From an uncultured Croceicoccus sp. (GTDB taxonomy: Bacteria > Pseudomonadota > Alphaproteobacteria > Sphingomonadales > Sphingomonadaceae), in assembly GCF_947496385.1 (NCBI RefSeq), contig NZ_CANMCP010000001.1, positions 434,001-498,000 on the forward strand: DNA of 64,000 nucleotides. Reading direction: 5' to 3'. Position numbers and translations under genes: made by a program. A model generated the notes under the pieces. That model saw only the letters and a list, made by a program, of their open reading frames with translations, searched no databases and had not been told where the DNA came from. The first letter of the stretch is position 1. Every line of letters begins with the position of its first letter. Positions 57,613-64,000 of this stretch are shown here, piece after piece.

Positions 57613-59076
57613 ATGTTCGATTCGCTGTCCGACCGGCTGAGCGGCGTATTCGATTCGCTGCGCGGTCGCGGTGCCTTGCAGGAGGACGACGTCCGCGCCG
57701 CCATGCGCGAGGTGCGGATCGCGTTGCTGGAGGCCGACGTGGCGCTCCCGGTCGTGCGGCGCTTCATCGACAAGGTCACCGAACAGGCCATCGGGCAGCA
57801 GGTGCTGCGTTCGGTCACGCCGGGGCAGCAGGTCGTCAAGATCGTCAATGACGCGCTGGTCGAAATGCTCGGCGGCGGCGACGCCGAAGGCGAGGGCGCC
57901 GATACGAGCGCGCTCAACCTCGATGCGAAACCGCCGGTCGTGATCATGATGGTCGGCCTGCAGGGGTCGGGCAAGACCACCAGCACCGCCAAGATCGCCA
58001 AGCGCCTTCGCGAGAAGGAAGGCAAGAAGGTGATGATGGCGTCGCTCGACGTCAATCGCCCTGCGGCGCAGGAACAGCTTGCCGTGTTGGGCACGCAGGC
58101 GGATGTCGCGACCTTGCCGATCATCGCCGGGCAACAGCCGGTCGACATCGCAACCCGCGCGCTTCAGGCCGCGAAATTGCAGAGTTTCGACGTGCTGATG
58201 CTCGACACCGCGGGCCGGCTGCACGTGGACGAGGCGCTGATGGCGGAGATGAAGGCGGTTGCCGCCGTCTCCGCGCCGAAGGAAGTGCTGCTCGTCGTCG
58301 ATGCGCTGACCGGGCAGGACGCGGTCAATGTCGCGCAGAGCTTTACCGGCGAAGTGCCGCTGACCGGCGTGGTGCTGACCCGCATGGACGGCGATGCGCG
58401 CGGCGGTGCGACGCTTTCCATGCGCGCCGTCACCGGCAAGCCGATCAAGTTTGCGGGCACGGGCGAAAAACTCGACGCGATCGAGGCGTTCGATCCTGTC
58501 CGTGTCGCCAATCGCATCCTGGGCATGGGCGACATCGTCTCCATCGTCGAAAAGGCGGCGGAGAGCGTCAAGGCGGAGGACGCCGAACGGCTCGCCCGCC
58601 GCATGTCGAAGGGTGAGTTCGACCTCAACGACCTGCGCATGCAGTTGCAGCAGATGACGAAGATGGGCGGGCTGGGCGCGATTGCGGGCATGATGCCCGG
58701 CATGAAGAAGGCCAAGCAGGCGATGGCGTCCGCCAATATGGACGACCGGGTGCTGCTGCGCATGGATGCGATCATCTCGTCGATGACGCCGGACGAACGT
58801 GCGAAACCCGCGCTGCTCAATGCAAAGCGCAAGCGGCGCGTCGCGGCCGGCTCCGGCGTGGAGGTGCAGGACGTGAACAAGGTGCTGAAAATGCATCAGG
58901 AAATGTCCAAGGCGATGAAGCAGATCAAGAAGATGGGCGGGCTCAAAGGTCTCGGCGCACTGTTCGGCAAGGGCGGGCTCGATGCCGCGATGCCGGGGCT
59001 GGGCGGGGGTGCCGGTCCGGGCGGAATGGGCGGCGGCGAGCTTCCGCCCGATCTCGCCAAGCTTTTGAAGAAATAA
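57613..59076 (+). CDS. ffh: Signal recognition particle protein Ffh
   Basis: Ffh binds signal peptides and 4.5S RNA. The 487-residue protein has the N domain, the G domain with G-L-Q-G-S-G-K-T-T (115-123), D-V-N-R-P-A-A (146-152), D-T-A-G-R and T-R-M-D-G-D, and a methionine-rich M domain (about 325-450) with the RNA-binding S-G-V-E-V-Q-D-V-N. The C-terminus adds a Gly-rich stretch. A GGAGATG site precedes the ATG. Its receptor FtsY is also in this window. rpsP follows after 43 bases. Confidence 0.97.
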   Translation: MFDSLSDRLSGVFDSLRGRGALQEDDVRAAMREVRIALLEADVALPVVRRFIDKVTEQAIGQQVLRSVTPGQQVVKIVNDALVEMLGGGDAEGEGADTSALNLDAKPPVVIMMVGLQGSGKTTSTAKIAKRLREKEGKKVMMASLDVNRPAAQEQLAVLGTQADVATLPIIAGQQPVDIATRALQAAKLQSFDVLMLDTAGRLHVDEALMAEMKAVAAVSAPKEVLLVVDALTGQDAVNVAQSFTGEVPLTGVVLTRMDGDARGGATLSMRAVTGKPIKFAGTGEKLDAIEAFDPVRVANRILGMGDIVSIVEKAAESVKAEDAERLARRMSKGEFDLNDLRMQLQQMTKMGGLGAIAGMMPGMKKAKQAMASANMDDRVLLRMDAIISSMTPDERAKPALLNAKRKRRVAAGSGVEVQDVNKVLKMHQEMSKAMKQIKKMGGLKGLGALFGKGGLDAAMPGLGGGAGPGGMGGGELPPDLAKLLKK

Positions 59077-59119
59077 CGTCAATTCAATAGATTACAGTTT
59101 GAACGAAAGGTAGAATATC

Positions 59120-59599
59120 ATGGCAATTGCAATGCGTCTGTCGCGCGGTGGTGCGAAAAAGCGTCCCTATTACCGCATCGTCGTCGCCGATGCGCGCAGC
59201 CCGCGCGACGGCAAGTATCTGGAGCAGGTCGGCACCTACAACCCGCTGCTCGCCAAGGAGGACGACAAGCGCGTGACCCTCATCGAGGATCGCGTGAATT
59301 ACTGGCTCGGCGTCGGCGCACAGCCGAGCGACCGCGTCGCACGTTTCCTCGACAAGGCCGGGATCAAGGAGCGCGCCGCCCGCAACAACCCGAACAAGGG
59401 TGAGCCGGGCGAGAAGGCCAAGGAGCGTGAGGAAGAGCGCGCCGAGAAGGCCGCAGCCGCCGCCGAAGCTGCCAAGGCCGCCGAAGAGGAAGCAAACTTC
59501 GCGACCCCCAGTGGCGATGCCGGCGACGAAGGCCAGGCCATTGAAGGCGAAAGCAGCCAGGAACCCGCGGAAGGGTCCGAAGAAAAGGCCGAGGACTGA
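59120..59599 (+). CDS. rpsP: 30S ribosomal protein S16 with long acidic/alanine tail
   Basis: S16 is an early-assembly small-subunit protein. The first about 80 residues are canonical, with I-R-L-S-R[15 protein letters not shown] ([10 protein letters not shown] here). The protein is 159 residues in total; the last about 75 form a highly charged tail of Glu, Ala and Lys (predicted helix) followed by a disordered Glu/Gly/Ser end. Extended S16 tails of this composition are seen in Alphaproteobacteria. It has an AAAGG site and belongs to the ffh-rpsP-rimM unit. Confidence 0.97.
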   Translation: MAIAMRLSRGGAKKRPYYRIVVADARSPRDGKYLEQVGTYNPLLAKEDDKRVTLIEDRVNYWLGVGAQPSDRVARFLDKAGIKERAARNNPNKGEPGEKAKEREEERAEKAAAAAEAAKAAEEEANFATPSGDAGDEGQAIEGESSQEPAEGSEEKAED

Positions 59600-59603
59600 T
59601 CCC

Positions 59604-60092
59604 ATGGCGCTGCGCACCGTTACCCTGGCCGCTGTCACCGGCGCGCACGGGGTGACGGGCGACGTGCGGCTGAAGCTGTTCGGAGAAGGCGTGGACTCGC
59701 TTCGGCGATTCCGCGCCTTCAACGATGGCGCCCTGACCGCGCAGAAAATCCGCGACGATGGCAAGGGCGGCGCCGTCGCGCGCTTTGCCGAAATCGCCGA
59801 TCGCAATGCGGCGGAGGCGCTGCGCGGGACCGTGCTGACCGTGCCGCGCGATGCGCTGCCCCCGCTCGACGAGGGGGAATATTACCACGCCGACCTCCTC
59901 GCTCTCGACGCGGTTTCGGGCGATGGCACCATCCTTGGCAAGGTGGTTGCGGTCGAGAATTACGGCGCGGGCGACGTAGTCGAGATCGAGAGGCCCGACG
60001 GCAAGCGCTTCATGGTCCCGATGACGCGGGACGCGGTGCCGGGATGGGACGATACGACCCTCACCGTGGCCGAGGGTTTCGCCGAAATCTGA
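59604..60092 (+). CDS. rimM: 16S rRNA processing protein RimM
   Basis: RimM helps mature the 30S head. The 162-residue protein has the N-terminal beta-barrel with G-A-H-G-V-T-G-D-V-R-L (14-24) and a C-terminal PRC-barrel domain containing E-Y-Y-H-A-D-L and P-M-T-R-D-A-V. The start is four bases after the rpsP stop, so it is translated in the same unit. The next ribosomal gene, trmD, is separated from it by an unrelated lipoprotein gene. Confidence 0.96.
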   Translation: MALRTVTLAAVTGAHGVTGDVRLKLFGEGVDSLRRFRAFNDGALTAQKIRDDGKGGAVARFAEIADRNAAEALRGTVLTVPRDALPPLDEGEYYHADLLALDAVSGDGTILGKVVAVENYGAGDVVEIERPDGKRFMVPMTRDAVPGWDDTTLTVAEGFAEI

Positions 60093-60109
60093 CCCGGTTC
60101 GGCGGATTC

Positions 60110-60134
60110 GGAACACGGGCCCGTCTGACGTGTT
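60110..60134 (+). promoter_or_regulatory. EcfG-like promoter before the lipoprotein gene
   Basis: GGAAC (60110-60114), a 16-base spacer and TGTT (60131-60134) match the EcfG consensus except for the first base of the -10 element. It ends nine bases before the ATG at 60144, so any transcript would be nearly leaderless. Confidence 0.35.
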
Positions 60135-60143
60135 GGCCATGAT

Positions 60144-60875
60144 ATGGCTGTTTTTTCGAGATATTGTTTCGTGTCCGCCGGCGCGCTCCTGCTTGCCGCG
60201 TGTGGCGGCGATGCGTCCGAACAACCTGACCTCACCGGGCTGGACGGCGATGCCACCGTGAACTCTTCCGAACCGCAGGACGACGCCGGCGATGCGCGGT
60301 CCGGTGACGGCTTGCGGCAATTCGAAGGCCGGCTTGCCCAAGGGACCGAATGCGCAGTTCTTCGCACGCCCGACGGCGAAGCCTATGCCGTAAATCTTGG
60401 CGAGGGCGATTTTACGCCGGGCGACTACGTCCACATCACGGGGTCTCTCGCCGGTACGAGCCTGTGCATGGAGGGTGCCGGCACCATCGCCATCGACCGC
60501 ATCGAACGCCGCGATCCGCCCGCCCGCGACCGCGACCCCGCCCGCGCCGGCGGGACGGCGATCACCGCGCGCCATGTCGCGGGAAGCTGGGTCGCGAAGG
60601 GCGTGAATGCCAATTGCGAAAAGCCCGATTTCGACGTGACCCGCACCGGGGCGGGCCGGACCATCATCGAAACGCGGATCGATGGCCTGCCGGAAACCGG
60701 CGTCGTCGCAACAGGTGACGATCCGGCCTTCGAATGGGCGGATGGCATCGCGCGCATGCCGATCGAATCACGCGGCCCGGACGGGCTGGCGGTGATGCCG
60801 GGCGACGGGCCGGTGGTGACGCTGGCCGGGCACAGGATTACAGGCGACGGCGTCGTTTTCGTGAAATGTGGGTGA
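60144..60875 (+). CDS. DUF5818-like lipoprotein of unknown function
   Basis: The 243-residue product has a signal peptide with lipobox L-A-A-C (C20), a Ser/Asp/Asn-rich spacer (21-58), a small beta domain with E-C-A-V-L-R-T-P-D-G-E-A-Y-A-V-N-L-G and G-D-Y-V-H-I-T-G-S, which resembles DUF5818-type domains, and a C-terminal domain with three more cysteines that I do not recognise. It lies inside the otherwise conserved rimM-trmD pair and has an EcfG-like promoter directly in front, so it may be a later insertion. No ribosome binding site is evident. Confidence 0.7.
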   Translation: MAVFSRYCFVSAGALLLAACGGDASEQPDLTGLDGDATVNSSEPQDDAGDARSGDGLRQFEGRLAQGTECAVLRTPDGEAYAVNLGEGDFTPGDYVHITGSLAGTSLCMEGAGTIAIDRIERRDPPARDRDPARAGGTAITARHVAGSWVAKGVNANCEKPDFDVTRTGAGRTIIETRIDGLPETGVVATGDDPAFEWADGIARMPIESRGPDGLAVMPGDGPVVTLAGHRITGDGVVFVKCG

Positions 60876-60902
60876 TCGCGCCCGGGGCGCGGCAATGAAT
60901 GC

Positions 60903-60931
60903 TGGCCCGGCGGGGCGGCGCCCGCTAACCG
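60903..60931 (+). promoter_or_regulatory. Candidate trmD promoter
   Basis: TGGCCC (60903-60908), a 17-base spacer and TAACCG (60926-60931) end seven bases before the trmD ATG, the same distance as at psd. No ribosome binding site is visible, so a leaderless mRNA is possible; it could also be read from upstream. Confidence 0.3.
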
Positions 60932-60938
60932 GCTGGGC

Positions 60939-61670
60939 ATGAGTTTTACCGCCACCGTCCTCACGCTCTATCCCGAAATGTTTCCAGGGCCGCTCGGCGT
61001 GTCGTTGGCCGGGCGGGCGCATGCCGCCGGAACCTGGTCGATGAATGCGGTGCAGATCCGGGACTTTGCGACCGACAAGCATCGCACCGTGGACGATACG
61101 CCTGCGGGTGGCGGCGCGGGCATGGTGCTCAAACCCGACGTGCTGGCCCGCGCCATCGACCATGCGCGGGGCCTGTCACCCGATGCGCCGGTCCTCGCCA
61201 TGACGCCGCGCGGACGCCCCATTTCACAGGCGCGCATCCGCGAACTCGCCGCGGGGCCGGGGGTGACGATAGTGTGCGGCCGATTCGAAGGGTTCGACGA
61301 GCGTATTTTCGACGGGCGGGAGGTCGAGGAGGTGTCGGTCGGCGACATCGTGCTTTCGGGCGGGGAGCCGGCGGCCTTGATGGTGCTCGACGCTTGCATT
61401 CGGCTCCTGCCCGGCGTAATGGGCGCGGCTTGGAGCGGAGTGGAAGAATCGTTTGAAAGCGGTCTTCTGGAATATCCGCACTATACCCGGCCCGTCACAT
61501 GGGAAGGGCGCACGATCCCTGAAGTGCTGCGATCGGGGGATCATGCGAAGATCGCCGCCTGGCGGAAACAACGGGCGGAGGATGACACACGGTTACGCAG
61601 GCCGGATCTTTGGGATCGTCATGGTGACGGTCGGGTCCGATCTGCCTCTGGCGCGCGGCAAGAAGACTGA
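60939..61670 (+). CDS. trmD: tRNA (guanine-N1)-methyltransferase
   Basis: TrmD methylates G37 of several tRNAs, preventing frameshifts. The 243-residue SPOUT enzyme has L-T-L-Y-P-E-M-F (8-15), the knot with L-A-M-T-P-R-G and [10 protein letters not shown], and the signature [14 protein letters not shown]. The trefoil-knot SAM site is intact. It is followed 12 bases later by rplS, the normal partner; the usual rimM neighbour is displaced by one gene. Confidence 0.97.
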   Translation: MSFTATVLTLYPEMFPGPLGVSLAGRAHAAGTWSMNAVQIRDFATDKHRTVDDTPAGGGAGMVLKPDVLARAIDHARGLSPDAPVLAMTPRGRPISQARIRELAAGPGVTIVCGRFEGFDERIFDGREVEEVSVGDIVLSGGEPAALMVLDACIRLLPGVMGAAWSGVEESFESGLLEYPHYTRPVTWEGRTIPEVLRSGDHAKIAAWRKQRAEDDTRLRRPDLWDRHGDGRVRSASGARQED

Positions 61671-61682
61671 GAGACACAGGAT

Positions 61683-62057
61683 ATGAACCTGATCCAGCAG
61701 CTCGAGGCGGAAGCCATCGAGAGCCTGAAAGAAGGCAAGGACATCCCCGAATTCCGTGCGGGCGACACCGTGCGCGTCGGCGTGCGCGTCGTCGAAGGCA
61801 CGCGTGAGCGTGTGCAGAATTTCGAAGGCGTGTGCATCGCGCGGTCGAACCGCGGCATGGGCTCGAACTTCACCGTGCGCAAGATCAGCTTCGGCGAAGG
61901 CGTGGAGCGCGTGTTCCCGCTCTACTCGCCGATTCTCGACAACATTACCGTGGTGCGCCGTGGTATCGTGCGTCGCGCAAAGCTGTATTACCTGCGCGGC
62001 CGGACCGGCAAGCGTGCGCGTATCGCGGAACGTCGCGACGACCGCAAGTCGAGCTGA
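61683..62057 (+). CDS. rplS: 50S ribosomal protein L19
   Basis: L19 sits at the 30S-50S interface. The 124-residue protein has [26 protein letters not shown] and the signature [11 protein letters not shown]. It ends the rRNA/tRNA-maturation unit and is followed by a strong terminator. Confidence 0.98.
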   Translation: MNLIQQLEAEAIESLKEGKDIPEFRAGDTVRVGVRVVEGTRERVQNFEGVCIARSNRGMGSNFTVRKISFGEGVERVFPLYSPILDNITVVRRGIVRRAKLYYLRGRTGKRARIAERRDDRKSS

Positions 62058-62083
62058 GCCTCGGCGACAGTATCGCAAGGTTG

Positions 62084-62115
62084 AAGGGCGGCGCCGTAAC
62101 GGGGCCGCCCTTTTT
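62084..62115 (+). terminator. Rho-independent terminator after rplS
   Basis: AAGGGCGGC (62084-62092) pairs with GCCGCCCTT (62104-62112), with the T-run extending from 62111 to 62115. Confidence 0.9.
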
Positions 62116-62225
62116 CGTGTGTGCGGCTTATTCGGGGGGTGTCGCAACCGCTCGTCTCCCGGTGGTTGCAATTGTCCGCCGCTTGCGCGAACCATGGCGC
62201 AGATGACGATAGGACGATTTTTCCC

Positions 62226-64000
62226 ATGTTTCGATTTTCCGCAAGCCGCGCCGTCTCGGGTGCGTTTCTGATGGCCGGTTTGATGGCGGGCACCGCGCCT
62301 GCGGCCTTCGCACAGATGGCACAGCCGGTCGTGACGGCACCGATGGACGTTCCGGCGGCTGAGCAACGCCCGCTCACGCTCGAGCGCGTATTCGCCAGCC
62401 CCGCACTCGACGGTCCGGGGCCGCGTGTGCCGCGGCTGTCGCCCGACGGGCGCTACCTCACCGTCCTGCGCAATCGGGAGGATGACCGCGAGCGTTACGA
62501 CCTGTGGGCATTCGACCGTGAGGCGAACGCATGGTCGATGCTGGTCGATTCCGAAAAGCTGGGGTCTGGCCGCGAATTGTCCGAGGCGGAAAAGATGCAG
62601 CGCGAGCGCGCCCGCATCGGCAGTTTGAAGGGTATCGTCGCCTATGAATGGTCCGACGATGGGCAGAGCATTCTCGTGCCGCTCGACGGGGATCTGTATC
62701 TCGCGCGGCTCGACGGCACGGTTCGGCGCCTGACCGATAGCGAGGCGGGCGAGCTCAACCCGGCGCTCAGCCCGGAGGGGCGGTATCTTTCCTTCGTGCG
62801 TGACGGGCGGCTCTTCGTCGGCGATGTCGGGGCCGAGGCGGAGGCCGTGACCCCGCCCGACGAGGCCGAAACGGTCCACTGGGGCGAGGCGGAGTTCGTC
62901 GCGCAGGAGGAGATGGGCCGCGATACCGGGTATTGGTGGTCGCCGGATGAACGCCGCATCGCCGTCCTGCGGTTCGACGAGGCGCGCGTCGGCACGGTGC
63001 AGCGCACCGCCATCGGCGCGGGCAGCACCAAGGTTTATGAACAGCGCTATCCCGCCGCGGGCACGCCCAACGTGGAAATCGCGCTCTATGTCATGGATCC
63101 CGATGGCAGCGACCGCGTGCGCGCCGATCTGGGTGAGAACGACGATATCTACATCACCCGCGTCGACTGGGCGCCGGATGGCAGCGCGATCTTCGCACAG
63201 CGGCAGAACCGGGCGCAGACGCGCATGGACATGCTGCGCATCGATCCGGCCACCGGGGCGAGCACGGTCCTGTTCACCGAAAAGGCGGCCGAGGGGCATT
63301 GGCTGAACCAGACGTCGAACTATCGTTTCCTGAAGGACGGGTCGCTGATCTGGTGGTCGGAGCGTGACGGATCCGGCCATCTCTACCGCTTGGCAGATGG
63401 CGCGTGGACGCAGCTCACCGATGGCGACTGGGTCGTGACCGGCCTGCTCGGCGTGGACGAGGCGGCGGGGCGGCTGTGGCTGTCGGGGACGAAGGACGGC
63501 GTGCTCGAAAACCATGTCTACGCGCTCGATTACGCCGGCGGCGGCGCGCCGGTTCGCCTCACCGAGGAAGGCTATTCGCATGGAGCGCGCATGGACAAGG
63601 ATGCGCAGGCGCTCATCGTCACGCGATCCTCGCCCAATCAGCCGCCACAAAGCTATCTCGCCGATAATGCCGGCACGCGCCTGACCTGGCTGGTGGAAAA
63701 CCGCGTCGATGCGGATCATCCCTATGCCCCGTTCGCCGCGAGCCATCGCCCCGCGATCTTCGGCACCATCCCGAACGAAAACGCCACGCCGCTTTATTAC
63801 AAGATGATCCTGCCCGAGATGGAGCAGGGCAAGCGTTACCCCGTGTGGTTCTCCCATTACGGCGGCCCGCATGCGCAGGTCGTGTCTCGGTCGTGGGGCG
63901 GCGCGTTGCAACAGGCGATTGTCGACAAGGGCTATATCTGGTTCGAGATCGACAATCGCGGCAGCGCCAATCGCGGCGTCGATTTCGAAAAGGCGATCTA
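62226..64000 (+). CDS. S9 family peptidase, DPP IV-like (partial, cut by window end)
   Basis: About 591 residues are visible. A signal peptide (cut near A-F-A-Q, 30) is followed by a beta-propeller domain with repeated P-R-x-S-P-D-G-R-Y-L type blades and the DPP IV N-domain motif V-A-Q-E-E-M-G-R-D-T-G-Y-W-W-S-P-D, where the two Glu bind the substrate amino terminus. The last visible segment, S-H-Y-G-G-P-H-A-Q-V and D-N-R-G-S-A-N-R-G, starts the alpha/beta-hydrolase domain. The catalytic Ser, Asp and His lie beyond position 64000. The start ATG 62226 lacks a clear ribosome binding site. Confidence 0.9.
   Translation, partial: MFRFSASRAVSGAFLMAGLMAGTAPAAFAQMAQPVVTAPMDVPAAEQRPLTLERVFASPALDGPGPRVPRLSPDGRYLTVLRNREDDRERYDLWAFDREANAWSMLVDSEKLGSGRELSEAEKMQRERARIGSLKGIVAYEWSDDGQSILVPLDGDLYLARLDGTVRRLTDSEAGELNPALSPEGRYLSFVRDGRLFVGDVGAEAEAVTPPDEAETVHWGEAEFVAQEEMGRDTGYWWSPDERRIAVLRFDEARVGTVQRTAIGAGSTKVYEQRYPAAGTPNVEIALYVMDPDGSDRVRADLGENDDIYITRVDWAPDGSAIFAQRQNRAQTRMDMLRIDPATGASTVLFTEKAAEGHWLNQTSNYRFLKDGSLIWWSERDGSGHLYRLADGAWTQLTDGDWVVTGLLGVDEAAGRLWLSGTKDGVLENHVYALDYAGGGAPVRLTEEGYSHGARMDKDAQALIVTRSSPNQPPQSYLADNAGTRLTWLVENRVDADHPYAPFAASHRPAIFGTIPNENATPLYYKMILPEMEQGKRYPVWFSHYGGPHAQVVSRSWGGALQQAIVDKGYIWFEIDNRGSANRGVDFEKAI

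Noticed and set aside
61593-63911. A 772-residue minus-strand open frame opposite trmD, rplS and the S9 peptidase
   Set aside because: Crosses three well-supported genes and a terminator on the other strand and shows no recognisable domain.

Overview
The window is high-GC chromosomal DNA, densely packed with housekeeping genes on both strands. The overall gene set and order fit an alphaproteobacterium of the order Sphingomonadales (Sphingomonadaceae or Erythrobacteraceae type). The signs are the split glycine decarboxylase (gcvPA/gcvPB), the F1-only ATP synthase operon atpHAGDC, the aerobic-type cobaltochelatase subunit CobT, the run rpsB-tsf-pyrH-frr-uppS-cdsA-dxr-rseP-bamA-skp-fabZ without any lpx genes, and two GGAAC-N16-CGTT promoters of the EcfG general stress type. 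The family-level placement is inference from gene content; no species is claimed.

Layout. 1-260: tail of an NAD(P)-binding oxidoreductase. 297-5713: tandem glycine riboswitch controlling gcvT-gcvH-gcvPA-gcvPB, with a methyltransferase coupled behind it. 5788-9157: entericidin-like lipoprotein, EamA transporter, small membrane protein, CpaF secretion ATPase and a divergent HNH nuclease. 9250-14025: F1 ATP synthase operon on the minus strand. 14235-15869: membrane-anchored trypsin-like protease. 16024-20981: alkyltransferase ogt facing a priA-gst-photolyase operon. 21085-26482: DUF4197 lipoprotein, transaldolase, cobT, GNAT, psd and pssA. 26457-26690: a small membrane protein behind a stress promoter. 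27063-38143: the ribosome / nucleotide / isoprenoid / envelope block from rpsB to fabZ. 38205-39424: MipA/OmpV-type porin and rpmE. 39579-42676: FdhF/YdeP oxidoreductase with its sulfurtransferase FdhD. 42678-45000: prolyl 4-hydroxylase-like oxygenase, tRNA-His and an amino acid dehydrogenase. 44887-49862: cytochrome c maturation operon ccmCDEFGHI. 49987-55541: kup, then the minus-strand operon dapF-mtaB-ftsY-yciB. 55617-57284: GGDEF-EAL protein. 57613-62057: ffh-rpsP-rimM-(lipoprotein)-trmD-rplS. 62226-64000: start of a DPP IV-like S9 peptidase cut by the window end.

The genes group into a few jobs: one-carbon/glycine catabolism under direct glycine sensing; energy (ATP synthase, cytochrome c assembly); protein synthesis and targeting (S2, EF-Ts, RRF, S16, RimM, TrmD, L19, L31, Ffh and its receptor FtsY); phospholipid synthesis (CdsA, PssA, Psd); and outer-membrane assembly (RseP, BamA, Skp-like). 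Translation coupling is pervasive: many junctions overlap as ATGA, GTGA or TTGA and several genes use GTG or TTG starts.

No prophage, insertion sequence, CRISPR array, toxin-antitoxin pair or defence island was seen, and I do not find a clearly undescribed multi-gene system. The most useful leads are regulatory or structural: two perfect EcfG-type promoters in front of very small envelope genes, one of which also overlaps a DnaA-box-like site behind direct repeats; a stress-promoter-like lipoprotein gene wedged between rimM and trmD; a recurring TTGC/TAAGG-type housekeeping promoter, in two cases placed so close to the start codon that leaderless mRNA is implied; a glutamine-rich Skp; and BamA loops carrying acidic DxDxDG-type motifs.
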